Positions 26,542 to 35,115 of a DNA stretch of 64,000 nucleotides are shown one piece after another. The DNA is taken from the NCBI RefSeq assembly GCF_020026305.1, contig NZ_CP075691.1, positions 4,960,001-5,024,000 of the forward strand, given 5' to 3'. The position numbers and the translations under genes were made by a program. Each line of letters starts with the position of its first letter. Within the stretch, counting starts at the first letter, position 1. The notes beneath the pieces are model-generated. The model was not told the DNA's origin. It did no database searches and saw only the letters and a program-made list of their open reading frames with translations. The stretch is from Streptomyces sp. 135 (GTDB taxonomy: Bacteria > Actinomycetota > Actinomycetes > Streptomycetales > Streptomycetaceae).

Positions 26542-27455
26542 GACGCTGCCTGCCGTGGGGTGGCGTGGGTGATGACCCAGTCCATGGCGCTGCGGATGGT
26601 CGTGCGGCACTCGGCCGGCGGCAGGCCCGTGGACTCCCCCGCCCCCTGGATTGCCTGCTCTGCCACGTCCCGGGAAAGGTCGCCCCACGCGACGAACCGG
26701 GCGACCTTGCAGGCGCTGCGGTGCAGGGTGTTGTTGCGCCCGCCGTCGGTCGTGGCCGCGATCACGGCGCACTCCCGTTCCAGCGCCGTCCGGGCGGCCC
26801 GGGTGCCGTCCCGCACCGGGGCGAGGGGGACGACGGCGGGCCGGTCCGGTTCGGTGAGGCATTCGGCCAGCCATCCGGGCAGCGGCGCCACGGGGGCGTC
26901 GTCGGTGACCTCGTAGGCGCCGTCGGGGGTGGTGCTGCCGGGGGCGACGACGTAGCCGCCCCAGGCGCGGGTGTCGATGTGCGGTCCGAGTCGGTTCGCG
27001 CTGCACTTCAGCCGCACCCCGGGCGGGGCGGTGAAGTACAGGTGCTCCCCGCCGCGCGCGGTCCGCACCCGGTAGGTCGTGGGGATGGCCTGGGCGGCGC
27101 GCTCGCAGAGCGCTTGCAAGGAAGTGGCGCCGTCAGGCGCTCCTTCTGGTTCTTCGGGCTTGCACACGTCCAGGTCGACGACCAGCAGTCCGGCCGGGCC
27201 GGTCGCGATACCGACGTTGTACGGGCGGGCCACCCAGGTGGCGTGGATCAGGTCGGGGTTGGTGGTGGCGCGCTGTTCGGGCTTGCGGTGCCCGCCCGCG
27301 CACCGGCCCGTACGGGGGCAGTCGCGTTCGGCGTGCCCGGCCGGCCGCTTGGCCCGCGGGTGCAGGGGGATGACGGGCCAGCCTCGCTCTGCTGAGGACA
27401 GGGCGGAGGCGAGCAGGGGGAGGCAGGCCAGATCGGCGGTCAGGATGCCGCTCAT
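26538..27455 (-). CDS. Bifunctional DNA primase/polymerase (prim-pol)
   Basis: A 305-aa protein of the archaeo-eukaryotic primase type. An N-terminal prim-pol domain with the catalytic Asp94-x-Asp96 (GLLVVDLDVC) is preceded by WPVIPLHPRAKRP and followed by HIDTRAWGGYVVAPGS. The C-terminal region (RNNTLHRSACKVARFVAWG) is the usual PriCT-like tail. It would prime replication of the excised circle. ATG 27455 overlaps the methyltransferase stop by 4 nt. Confidence 0.9.
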   Translation of the reverse strand: MSGILTADLACLPLLASALSSAERGWPVIPLHPRAKRPAGHAERDCPRTGRCAGGHRKPEQRATTNPDLIHATWVARPYNVGIATGPAGLLVVDLDVCKPEEPEGAPDGATSLQALCERAAQAIPTTYRVRTARGGEHLYFTAPPGVRLKCSANRLGPHIDTRAWGGYVVAPGSTTPDGAYEVTDDAPVAPLPGWLAECLTEPDRPAVVPLAPVRDGTRAARTALERECAVIAATTDGGRNNTLHRSACKVARFVAWGDLSRDVAEQAIQGAGESTGLPPAECRTTIRSAMDWVITHATPRQAAS

Positions 27456-28144
27456 GCCGCCACCTCCAGCACGGGGGCGAGCATGGCCAGGGCGGCGCGG
27501 CCGATGTGCTCGGCGTAGGCCGGGGGGATGCACTCGCGGATGCCGTCGCGGTTCATCCACGGCACCCCCAGTACCTCACGCGCGAGGGGGACTCCGGAGA
27601 AGTTGCCGACGAACTGCCCGTAGTGCCCGGCCGGGACGGGGCGGCCCATCTTGGCCTGCGGCGTGAGGTGGGCGGGGTGGCCGGGCTGGGTGAGGGTGAA
27701 GCCGCCGCCGGTCTCGAAGAACCGGTGCCGGTAGTTGGCCAGGGCGAACATCTGCCCGCACAGCATCACCGGAGCGCGCAGCTTGGGCACCGCGCCGCCC
27801 ACGTTCTCCATCACCCACGGACGCCCCGTCGCTTCCAGCGCGGTGCGGGTGGGGGCGATCAGGTCGGGGTGGGTGTTGCCCTGGATGCGCTGGCAGTCGG
27901 TGTCGTGCTGGCACGGGGGCGAGGCGTGGATGAAGTCGAACGCGGCGCCGTGTTCGAGGACGAACGCGATCGCGTCCGCCTGCACGAACCGGAACGGGTA
28001 GCGGGGCTGCGGGTCCTTGTCGACGCCGGTCACGTCGAACCCGGCGTCGGCGTAGCCCTTGCTGGCGCCGCCCTGGCAGCAGAACAGGTCCAGCAGCCGC
28101 GGTCGCGCAGAGGTACCCCGGACCATGACGCGAGGCTGATTCAT
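27452..28144 (-). CDS. C5-cytosine DNA methyltransferase
   Basis: A 230-aa enzyme with short-form C5-MTase motifs: motif I LLDLFCCQGGASKGYADAGF (SAM binding), motif IV SPPCQ with catalytic Cys78, motif VI ENV (113-115), and motif VIII-like NYRHRFFET. The target-recognition region is short, as in phage orphan methylases. No cognate endonuclease adjoins it, so it probably protects or marks element DNA; an AspBHI-like nuclease for modified DNA is in the cargo region of the same element. Confidence 0.88.
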   Translation of the reverse strand: MNQPRVMVRGTSARPRLLDLFCCQGGASKGYADAGFDVTGVDKDPQPRYPFRFVQADAIAFVLEHGAAFDFIHASPPCQHDTDCQRIQGNTHPDLIAPTRTALEATGRPWVMENVGGAVPKLRAPVMLCGQMFALANYRHRFFETGGGFTLTQPGHPAHLTPQAKMGRPVPAGHYGQFVGNFSGVPLAREVLGVPWMNRDGIRECIPPAYAEHIGRAALAMLAPVLEVAA

Positions 28145-29004
28145 GCTGCGCTCCTGTCGGTGAGCAGCGTCTGCCGGTGGGCGGGGATGGAGTTGATGAC
28201 GCGCTTGCGCCACTTCAGGGCGTAGTCGATGCAGTTCGCGCAGTTCTTGTGCGTGTGGCCGGCCAGGGGTGGGCGGCGGCGGGCGTGGGAACTCCAGGCG
28301 GCGGAGTCCGCGGAGGCGAGCAGGTGCCCGACGCGTTCCAGTCCGAGGATCTTGAATCCGAAGCCGTGCAGCTTGAAGCCGTGTGCGGCCATCGCGGAGA
28401 CGATCGCGGCGCCCTCGCGGGTGGACTGCAACAGGCACACCGATCCCAGGCCCACCACCGGCTCACGCCGCAGGTCGACTCCGGCGTTCTCGAACAGTTC
28501 CACGCACCGCTCGTACTCCGGAATGGTGCGCCCCTGAAGAACCGGGGCGATCCGCAGGTCCGGGGCGAGGGAGCGCAGTTCGAGGAAGTTCTCAACAGTG
28601 CGGCGCTGGTGTTCGGCGACGCTGAGGTGCGTGCCGACGAAGTACTGCCCGCCGAACCAGCCGCCGTGGATGATGGCTTCCTCGCACATCCAGTCCTGCT
28701 GCGCAGCCCAGTCGTAAGGGCCGACGTGCTCCCAGATGCGGCGCAGGGAGTCGACGTACTGGCGCGGGGGGCGGGTCCAGGTGCCCTTTTCCTTCAGTTC
28801 CATGAACCCGCCGGAGTCGACGGCGTAGGGGCCCTGGGCTACGTCCCACTTGACCGCGCGGTCGAAGTGCTCTGCCTTGAGGAACAGCGGCACGTCGGTC
28901 CAGCGGAGCCAGTGCCGCTTGTGGGTGGTCAGGTAGAACCGCATCGAGCCCGCGGCGGGAGCTCCCGCCGCTAAGGCTCGCGGGAGGGTGGTGGGTTGCG
29001 TCAT
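28141..29004 (-). CDS. DpdA-like protein of the tRNA-guanine transglycosylase superfamily (deazapurine DNA modification)
   Basis: A 287-aa protein resembling TGT enzymes: DSGGFMEL (Asp63) matches the TGT DSGGFQ active-site loop, VVGLGSVC the GGLxxG loop, and FKLHGFGFKILGL the barrel strand before the nucleophile. SADSAAWSSHARR (Asp233) resembles the nucleophilic Asp region of archaeal TGT. Phage and island DpdA proteins swap guanine in DNA for a 7-deazaguanine derivative; that role is inferred here. It overlaps the methyltransferase gene by 4 nt. No preQ0 synthesis genes are in the window; Streptomyces often have them elsewhere. Confidence 0.75.
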   Translation of the reverse strand: MTQPTTLPRALAAGAPAAGSMRFYLTTHKRHWLRWTDVPLFLKAEHFDRAVKWDVAQGPYAVDSGGFMELKEKGTWTRPPRQYVDSLRRIWEHVGPYDWAAQQDWMCEEAIIHGGWFGGQYFVGTHLSVAEHQRRTVENFLELRSLAPDLRIAPVLQGRTIPEYERCVELFENAGVDLRREPVVGLGSVCLLQSTREGAAIVSAMAAHGFKLHGFGFKILGLERVGHLLASADSAAWSSHARRRPPLAGHTHKNCANCIDYALKWRKRVINSIPAHRQTLLTDRSAA

Positions 29005-29041
29005 GCTGGGAGACCTCCACAGGTCTGTTGAGGACTGGAGA

Positions 29042-29086
29042 CAAGGGCGGCCCCGCGACTTTGGCGAGACGAGGGGGCCGCCCTTG
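29042..29086. terminator. Hairpin inside the leftward AICE operon
   Basis: CAAGGGCGGCCCC (29042-29054) pairs over 13 bp with GGGGCCGCCCTTG (29074-29086), between the gene at 29093 and the DpdA-like gene. It could be an attenuator separating transfer from replication/modification genes. Confidence 0.6.
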
Positions 29087-29092
29087 GCGTAT

Positions 29093-29416
29093 CTAGTGGT
29101 CGGTGGTGCGGTGCCAGGGCCCGTGTTGGCTCGATCCCTGGGTGAGTCCGGCGGCGTGCAGGGCGTCTGCGCTCAGGCCGGTGCAGGGGCGCTGTTCCTG
29201 GGTGCCGTCGGGCAGGAACCACAGGGTCAGCCCGTCGCCGTCGCAGCCGGGGCAGTCGCGGTGTGTGCTGCGGTGGGCGGCGGTGATGTACAGGCGGGTG
29301 CGGGCCCGGTCGCGGGTGGGGAAGCGGCGTACGGACACGGCGTCGACGGAGCCGAGGACGGCATGGGCGACGCGGGGCACGTCCGGGGTGTCGCAGATGA
29401 TGCGGATCTCGAACAC
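29093..29416 (-). CDS. Small AICE protein with zinc-finger-like motif
   Basis: A 107-aa protein of unknown function. Residues about 60-75 hold HRDCPGCDGDG, a DnaJ-type zinc-finger half, before LTLWFLPDGTQEQRPC. The N-terminal half (VFEIRIICDTPDVPRVAHAV) looks like a small alpha/beta fold. The GTG at 29416 has GGAGAG about 4 nt upstream. Proteins of this kind recur next to traB in Streptomyces elements. Confidence 0.65.
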   Translation of the reverse strand: MFEIRIICDTPDVPRVAHAVLGSVDAVSVRRFPTRDRARTRLYITAAHRSTHRDCPGCDGDGLTLWFLPDGTQEQRPCTGLSADALHAAGLTQGSSQHGPWHRTTDH

Positions 29417-29433
29417 GGTCTCTCCTGCCTGGT

Positions 29434-29901
29434 TCAGCCGTGGAAGTGGTTGCGCTTGAACGTGGCCTTGCGGATGTTCACGGTCGTGCCGGTGCCGCGG
29501 TGGCCGCTCGTGCTGAAGATCTGCACGGCGATCCATCCGCCGAAGACGACGGCGGCCAGGATGACGAGCTGGGTGATGAACGCCGTGAGCGCGGCGATGA
29601 ACGAGGTGAGCAGGATCAGCCCTCCGCACACCGCAAGGAATCCGGCACCGCCGAGGGCGACGTTCACGGCCGTGCGGGACACGGCCGGTTTGGCGGCGAC
29701 CGGTGCGGGCTGGGCGGGGTTGATGGCGTAGCCGGTGACGACACGGCCGTCGGGCAGGACGATGCTCGCCACCGCCGGGACCGTGCCCGGCTGCACCGGC
29801 GCGAGGGGTGCCGGCGCCACGGCGGCGGGCGGGTACGGGGTGGGCTGGTGGAGTTCCACGGCCCGCTGTACGGGCACGTGCGAGGTGTGCTCGGGGTACA
29901 T
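29434..29901 (-). CDS. Small membrane protein, possible spread (Spd) function
   Basis: A 155-aa protein with a Pro/Ala-rich N-terminus and two hydrophobic helices (about residues 82-105 and 108-130), then a short basic tail. It starts at ATG 29901 with GAAGGG upstream. Small membrane proteins beside traB in Streptomyces plasmids and AICEs assist intramycelial spread; that assignment rests only on position and topology. Confidence 0.65.
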   Translation of the reverse strand: MYPEHTSHVPVQRAVELHQPTPYPPAAVAPAPLAPVQPGTVPAVASIVLPDGRVVTGYAINPAQPAPVAAKPAVSRTAVNVALGGAGFLAVCGGLILLTSFIAALTAFITQLVILAAVVFGGWIAVQIFSTSGHRGTGTTVNIRKATFKRNHFHG

Positions 29902-29965
29902 GCGACATCCCTTCCGGCCGATGGTCAGGAAGACGAGGGACACCCCCGCCCGGGTGCTGCGCGGG

Positions 29966-30069
29966 GTGTGACGGGTGGGTGTGACGGCGGTGTGACGAGA
30001 CACTGTGAGGGCGCGTCACACCCGCTCCCGCCTAGGGGTTTGGGTGTGACGCACCCGTCACGTGTGACG
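29966..30069. repeat. GTGTGACG octamer array: candidate clt / TraB recognition sequences
   Basis: GTGTGACG occurs five times on the plus strand (29966, 29979, 29990, 30044, 30062) and once inverted (30014-30021) within 104 bp. The last copy forms part of a palindrome (CCCGTCAC-GT-GTGACGGG). The array starts 4 bp after the traB stop. TraB translocases of Streptomyces plasmids bind plasmid-specific 8-bp repeats (TRS) at the transfer locus clt, usually next to traB, so this is the best candidate. Confidence 0.75.
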
Positions 30070-30073
30070 GGTG

Positions 30074-32122
30074 TCAGGCGGCGGCCATGGCGGGAACGAT
30101 GCGCCACCGGCCGGTCGTGTTCGTCGCCTGCAGGCGGCCCTCCTCGGCCGCTTCCTTCAGCCGCTTGGAGACCCAGGAGCGGCCCAGGTTGTGCCGGTCG
30201 CACCAGTCGGTGAAGTCCTTCGGGCCCACGATCATCTGCCCGCTCTGCTCGAACTCGGCCAGCGCGGCGGCGAACAGCTCCCGCGCCTCCTCGGGGGAGG
30301 GCTTGCGGCCGGTCTCCTGCCCGAAGATCGGGGCGTCGTCGCCGTCCTCGGCCCCGGGCAGGTCCGCCTCGGGGTCGATGTCGGCGTCTTCGGGGTCGAT
30401 GAGCAGTCCGCTGTGGTTCATGTCGTCGTCCTCCTCGGGGACGGCCCGCAGGGCGGCCGGCTGTGCGCCGTCGGGGGTGCGGCCGGTGTAGGCGGTGCCG
30501 GCGACACCCACGGCCGCGCCGGCGGTGACGGGGTCGGCGGTGGCGCCGTTGCGCTGGACCCAGGTGGCCAGCAGCTCCATCACCGGGACGGCCCGGTGGG
30601 TGAAGCGGCGGGTGCGGCCCGGGGAGGGGTAGCGGTCCTCGGGGATGCCCGGGGAGACGACGTAGCAGTAGCCCGGCCTGCGGTTGCCCCACGCTCCGGG
30701 GTGGGCGCCCGCGGCCAGTACCTCGTCCGGCAGGCAGAATCCCTCATCCCGCGGGTCACAGCCCAGCGCGACCACCGACGGCAGCGACGCCCGCGTGCTG
30801 GTGGACATCTGGTCGTACGACGGCCGTTGCAGCGACACGATCAGCGAGATCCCCGCGGACCGTGCTTCCTGTGCGATGCCGGTGAAGGCGTCGTCGCCGA
30901 GCGCGCGGAGGGTGTTGGCGGCTTCCTCGAACCAGGTGACCAGGAACGGCATCCCCGGGCAGTTGCACGCCCGCCCGTCGTTGCGGCAGGTGTGTTCCGG
31001 GTCGTTCTGCGCTTGGGCGGCGGCGGGTACCCACTGCCGGTAGCCGTGCGCCCCGAGCCACCGCGTACGCGCCGGAATGACTTCCTGGACGGCGGCGACC
31101 ATGACTTCCGTGTCAGTGCCGCCTTCGGCGGCCCAGTCCAGGCCCGGACGCAGCGGGGCGAAGTCCTGGAACGCTTTCGGGTCGGAAAACCAGACGACCA
31201 CGTCCCTGCGGGAGAGCACCTCCGTCAGCAGGTTCAGCGCCGTGTCGCCCTTGCCGGACCCGGTGCCGCCGGCGACGAGGACGTGGGTGGAGTTGCGGCC
31301 CGCGTCCGGGTCACCGGGCAGCCACAGGACCAGCGGGGCGCCGTCGTCGTAACGGCCGATGACCAGCGGCTCCGCGATCGACCCACCCAGGTTCGAGGGG
31401 CCCTCCCACTCGACCGTTTCGGCGAGCATGTCTTCCGGGACGATGACCAGGTCCCCGCGCCGGTTCGAGTCCGGGTCGGGGGTGTAGCGCACGGCGGAGG
31501 TCGGCAGGTCCAGGGCGGAGGCGAGGTTGCCCAGTGCCTTGGCCATGTCGCCGTTGGTCTGCTCACCGGGAGCGAGGGCGACCGGGGCGGTGACCCGGTT
31601 CGGTTCCACCTTCGCCGCCCCGATCTGTGCCCGCGCCAGCCCGACCTTCTCCAACAGTCCCTTGTCGCCAGTCTCGCCGGTGGTGTCGGTGCGGCGCATG
31701 ACCATCCGCACGTTCCACGACAGCGCCACCGCCGGCCCGCCCATCAGGTACAGGTCATCGACCGGCCCGGCGGTGGGACCGGCCAGGCACGCGGCGGTAA
31801 CCCAGGCGGAGCCGGCCGCGACGGTGATGGCGGAGTGGAGACGGCGCTGGGAGCTGGTGGCCTTGCCCGCCCACCACGTGACGCCGGTCAGGGCGACGGA
31901 GGCGAGGGTGAGGCCGACGCCGGCCGCGGAACTGTCGGACCACCGCCAGTTCCCCAGCGCCCCCGCCAGACCCGCGCCGCCGACGGCGAGCCACGGCGGC
32001 AGGTGCGGCTTGGCCCGGTTCAGCAGATACGCTCGCACGGAGCCGCCCGTGGCTGCGTCCGGGTCGGCGGGGACGGCGAGCGGGTACGCCCGGCCTCCCT
32101 GATCGGTCCACTTGCGTGCCAT
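30074..32122 (-). CDS. traB: FtsK/SpoIIIE-like conjugative DNA translocase TraB
   Basis: A 682-aa protein that would move double-stranded element DNA between hyphae as a hexameric motor. It has N-terminal membrane helices (about residues 43-140), an FtsK-type ATPase with Walker A GGTGSGKG (285-292) and a Walker B-like LVTWFEEAANTL, an acidic linker, and a C-terminal winged helix (about 620-682, with DWCDRHNLGRSWVSKRLKEA). The winged helix is the part that reads 8-bp recognition repeats in known TraB proteins. The GTGTGACG array lies just past the stop codon. Confidence 0.93.
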   Translation of the reverse strand: MARKWTDQGGRAYPLAVPADPDAATGGSVRAYLLNRAKPHLPPWLAVGGAGLAGALGNWRWSDSSAAGVGLTLASVALTGVTWWAGKATSSQRRLHSAITVAAGSAWVTAACLAGPTAGPVDDLYLMGGPAVALSWNVRMVMRRTDTTGETGDKGLLEKVGLARAQIGAAKVEPNRVTAPVALAPGEQTNGDMAKALGNLASALDLPTSAVRYTPDPDSNRRGDLVIVPEDMLAETVEWEGPSNLGGSIAEPLVIGRYDDGAPLVLWLPGDPDAGRNSTHVLVAGGTGSGKGDTALNLLTEVLSRRDVVVWFSDPKAFQDFAPLRPGLDWAAEGGTDTEVMVAAVQEVIPARTRWLGAHGYRQWVPAAAQAQNDPEHTCRNDGRACNCPGMPFLVTWFEEAANTLRALGDDAFTGIAQEARSAGISLIVSLQRPSYDQMSTSTRASLPSVVALGCDPRDEGFCLPDEVLAAGAHPGAWGNRRPGYCYVVSPGIPEDRYPSPGRTRRFTHRAVPVMELLATWVQRNGATADPVTAGAAVGVAGTAYTGRTPDGAQPAALRAVPEEDDDMNHSGLLIDPEDADIDPEADLPGAEDGDDAPIFGQETGRKPSPEEARELFAAALAEFEQSGQMIVGPKDFTDWCDRHNLGRSWVSKRLKEAAEEGRLQATNTTGRWRIVPAMAAA

Positions 32123-32136
32123 GGTCGTACCCCCTT

Positions 32137-32679
32137 CTACTGCTGAGCCCAGTTCATGACGGGCTGCTGCGGCTTGCGGGCACGGTGGCGCACCCGCTGG
32201 ATCTCCTCCTCGTACTCCTGCTGGAACACCGCGTAGCAGGCGGCGGCGTTCTTCGCCGCGTCCCGCAACGCGTCCGCGGAGCGCTGCATCTTCCGCGCAA
32301 CCTTCGCGGCCCGCACCCGCGAGCCGAACGCCCGCCCGTCCGGGTCCGGCACGGCTGCGAGGACGCCCTTGAGGATTTCGGCGCCCATCGCCACCTCGAT
32401 CGAGAGGGTGACGGCGGCGGCCCGCAGGGTGTTGCAGTAGTTCCGCACCTGCGCCGGCGAGGTGAACTCCGGGGCCGGGAGCAGCGATTCGGCGTGCGAG
32501 CGGCCACCACCCGAGCGGGCGGCGGTGTTCTTGTGGTTGTTCACGGTGACGTTGACCGGGGGGACGAACGAGCCGCCCAGGGCGCCGACGAAACCGCCCG
32601 CGGCGGCGCCGGCGTTGGCGAACTTGTTGCCCTTGTTGGCGGCGCCGTTCGTGCCGCCGTTACGCGTCGTGGTTGCCAT
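32137..32679 (-). CDS. AICE protein of unknown function next to traB
   Basis: A 180-aa protein. The N-terminus is Gly/Ala/Asn-rich (NGAANKGNKFANAGAAAGGF) with one weakly hydrophobic stretch. The C-terminal two-thirds looks helical and charged, with MQRSADALRDAAKNAAACYAVF and EYEEEIQRVRHRAR. It ends 14 nt before traB, so it is probably co-translated. Not recognised beyond this. Confidence 0.65.
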   Translation of the reverse strand: MATTTRNGGTNGAANKGNKFANAGAAAGGFVGALGGSFVPPVNVTVNNHKNTAARSGGGRSHAESLLPAPEFTSPAQVRNYCNTLRAAAVTLSIEVAMGAEILKGVLAAVPDPDGRAFGSRVRAAKVARKMQRSADALRDAAKNAAACYAVFQQEYEEEIQRVRHRARKPQQPVMNWAQQ

Positions 32680-32698
32680 CAGACCGGGTCTCCTCGGG

Positions 32699-33199
32699 TC
32701 AGTGGGTGCGGCGGACGATGAGCCAGGCGGACTGAGCGGCGATCAGGGTGAGCAGCCACCACAGCTCCAGCGCCCCGGCCAGCGGCCCGAACCCGGCCGC
32801 GGTGGCGAGCCAGGCGAGCACGGACGACGTGAGCGCGGCCAGGCCGGCACGCCAGGCAAGGACGGAGCCGGTGGCGGGGCGGCGGCGCTGCATGACCAGC
32901 AGCCACACCAGCGGGCCCGCGGCGGTCGGGGCGAGCAGCAGACCGGACCACCACGCGATGACGTGCAGCAGGCCGGCCACCAGCAGGGCCAGCACGGCGA
33001 GACCGGTCGGGGCGAGGGCGCGGCGCGAGCGCCACAGCCAGCCCCCGACCACGGCCAGCGCCTCACGGGTCAGGGACGGGCGTTCGGGCACGACCACGAC
33101 GAACGGGTCGGCGCCGCGCCGGCCACGCTGGCGGGGGATACGAACGGTGTGCACTCCAGCGGCCGTCTTCACGCCGCGGGCACGGGTACGACTGGACAC
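32699..33199 (-). CDS. Membrane protein, probable spread-type (Spd-like)
   Basis: A 166-aa protein with a basic N-terminus (SSRTRARGVKTAAGVHTVRI) and four hydrophobic segments between residues about 55 and 160. The GTG at 33199 was chosen because AGGAGAG lies 6 nt upstream. Position between traB and the DUF2637 gene fits the membrane spread genes of Streptomyces conjugative elements. No specific family recognised. Confidence 0.7.
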   Translation of the reverse strand: MSSRTRARGVKTAAGVHTVRIPRQRGRRGADPFVVVVPERPSLTREALAVVGGWLWRSRRALAPTGLAVLALLVAGLLHVIAWWSGLLLAPTAAGPLVWLLVMQRRRPATGSVLAWRAGLAALTSSVLAWLATAAGFGPLAGALELWWLLTLIAAQSAWLIVRRTH

Positions 33200-33236
33200 A
33201 GGAACTCTCCTGTTCAGAGCGTCGGAAAGATGGGGT

Positions 33237-33578
33237 TCAGGCGGCGCGCTGTTCGTCTTCGGGGTAGGCGCAGGGCACGCACGTGCCCAGCTCCGCGGGG
33301 ATGACGTAGCCGGCATCCCCGCGGCACTGCGGGCAGGTGCGGCGGGCGGCGTTGGCCTTGGCCAGGGCCGCCCACTTGGCCGGCGTCATCGGACGCACCG
33401 GCTTGGCCTGCTCGATGGAGTAGAGGTAGGCGACCAGCGGGCCGCGGCGACGCCGCGGACGCTCCACCTGCGCGGCCACGTCCTGCCCGCCAGGCCGCAG
33501 CCCACGGGCACGGAGTTGCCGGCGGGTGGCCAGGCCGTCAGGGGCCAGACGCCACTGGTAGACCGGAACGGCGGCCAT
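33237..33578 (-). CDS. RRQL-motif zinc-binding protein
   Basis: A 113-aa protein with ATRRQLRARGLRPGGQDV near the N-terminus and a C-terminal CPQCRGDAGYVIPAELGTCVPC, two CxxC knuckles. This combination is a small protein family frequent in Streptomyces AICEs. Role unknown. The start is ATG 33578, overlapping the upstream stop (TGATG). Confidence 0.75.
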   Translation of the reverse strand: MAAVPVYQWRLAPDGLATRRQLRARGLRPGGQDVAAQVERPRRRRGPLVAYLYSIEQAKPVRPMTPAKWAALAKANAARRTCPQCRGDAGYVIPAELGTCVPCAYPEDEQRAA

Positions 33579-34585
33579 CACTGGCTCGCAACGGCCAGCT
33601 CAGCACCACGCGCGCCCGGGCTGCGGTGCTCGACGTAGCGGGCGGACACCCAGCCGACCGACCAGCCGCACAGCTCAGCGGCCGACCGCACCGACATGTC
33701 CGAGGCGAACGCGGCGGCCACGATCCGGCGCGCCTCATCCTCCGGAAGCTTGCCGACGGCGGGCCCACGGTTCAGCAGCGCGGCGCGTTCACGGGCCGCA
33801 CGCTCCTCGCGCTCACGGCGTTCACGCTCCGCCTGCTCGGCACGCTCGCGCCGCTCGGCCTCGGCCCGCTCCCGGGCCTGCCGTTCACGCGTGAGCCGCT
33901 CCTGTTCACGCTGTTCACGCTCGCGTTCACGGCGTTCACGCTCGGCCCGCTCCGCCTGCTCGGCACGCTCCCGCGCGGCACGCTCCTCACGGGCCGCGCG
34001 CTCTTCCCGCTCGGCCTGCTCACGGGCCAGGGCGGCCTCGTGCTCACGCTGTTCACGGGCGAGCATGGCGGCGTGCTCGCGTTCCTCCCGGGCCTCGGCA
34101 CGGGCTTGTGCGGCACGTTCCCGGGCCGCCTGCTCGCGCCGCTCCCGCTCGGCCCGCTGCTCGGCTTCCAGCGCGGCCACCGCACGGGAGATGGCACGCC
34201 GGTAGGCCAGGCTGGTCTCTGCGGTGACGATGAGCAGCAGCGGCGCCACGGAGTGGACGGCCACGCCGACCAGGTCCTTCTTCAGTGCGGAGTCAGCGGT
34301 GTTCAGGGCGAGCGTCATCAGCCCGGTCATCCACCGCAGCACGACCGGCCAGCGCCCGCCCTGCCCGCCGAGACGGGCCAGCACGTCATCGAGCTTGACC
34401 ACGATGACGACGGCGGCGTCCACCACGAGCGGTAGGATCGGTGCCGTCCAGTCCCACGCCTCGGCCGTGTGCGCCGCCATCAGCGGCGTCACGGTCAGGA
34501 TGGAGTAGAGCATGGCCCCGCAGACGATGAGCCACGTGCCGCCGGACAGGGCGCGCTCTGCTGAACGGGTCTGAACACTGTTCAT
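33578..34585 (-). CDS. DUF2637 membrane protein with coiled coil and C-terminal helix-turn-helix
   Basis: A 335-aa protein. Residues about 15-135 form the DUF2637 membrane domain (four helices, with LVVDAAVVIVVKLDDVLARLG). Residues about 140-280 are a long Glu/Arg-rich coiled coil made of AERERREQAARE-type heptads. Residues about 290-325 form a helix-turn-helix (FASDMSVRSAAELCGWSVGWVSARY). DUF2637 proteins of conjugative elements act in spread, and the DNA-binding tail suggests that membrane and DNA are bridged. Long antisense frames here come from the repeated codons. Confidence 0.8.
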   Translation of the reverse strand: MNSVQTRSAERALSGGTWLIVCGAMLYSILTVTPLMAAHTAEAWDWTAPILPLVVDAAVVIVVKLDDVLARLGGQGGRWPVVLRWMTGLMTLALNTADSALKKDLVGVAVHSVAPLLLIVTAETSLAYRRAISRAVAALEAEQRAERERREQAARERAAQARAEAREEREHAAMLAREQREHEAALAREQAEREERAAREERAARERAEQAERAERERREREREQREQERLTRERQARERAEAERRERAEQAERERREREERAARERAALLNRGPAVGKLPEDEARRIVAAAFASDMSVRSAAELCGWSVGWVSARYVEHRSPGARGAELAVASQ

Positions 34586-35115
34586 GCCGCACCGTCCAGC
34601 GCCCTCGGAACGGACCGGCTCACGCGGTGAAAGGCGTTGGTCGCGGGGTTGTAGGTGAACGCCTCGCAGCGCCATGTGAACGCGGCGGCCGGGCGTTCAT
34701 CGCACGGCGTCCACACGTGATCCGCCGGGTAGCCGTGGGTGGCGGTGTCAGCGTGCGCGGCCTCGCGGGAGGCGTAGACGGCGTGCGGCTCACCGTGGTG
34801 CATGAGCACCGTCACCGCGTCGCCCTCACGCAGCCCGCGGCTCAGTTCCTCGCGCAGTCGGCGGATCTCGATGTCCTTCCGCAACAGCTCCTGCTGCGCG
34901 TCGGACAGCTCCGCCAGAGCTCCGGACAGCAGGGCGCCCACCTCGGTCGTGGTGGCCTCGGCCCGCTCCGCGCGGTCGGTGACGTTCCACAGCTCCCGCA
35001 CGTGCCGGCCGAACGCCTCGTTCGCGCCCCCGCTGGTCTGCCGGGCCTGCTCGCTCGCGGTGCGGGCCGCGTCCTTCAGTTGTGCGAGGCGGGCCAGGGT
35101 GACGATGCGGATCAC
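34582..35115 (-). CDS. Coiled-coil AICE protein of unknown function
   Basis: A 177-aa protein. Residues 1-95 are helical with heptads (EVGALLSGALAELSDAQQELLRKDIEIRRLREEL-type), followed by a compact domain with GDAVTVLMHHGEPHAVYASREAAHADTA and PCDERPAAAFTWRCEAFTYNP. The GTG at 35115 overlaps the upstream stop and its own stop overlaps the DUF2637 start, so it is part of the transfer operon. Not otherwise recognised. Confidence 0.7.
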   Translation of the reverse strand: MIRIVTLARLAQLKDAARTASEQARQTSGGANEAFGRHVRELWNVTDRAERAEATTTEVGALLSGALAELSDAQQELLRKDIEIRRLREELSRGLREGDAVTVLMHHGEPHAVYASREAAHADTATHGYPADHVWTPCDERPAAAFTWRCEAFTYNPATNAFHRVSRSVPRALDGAA

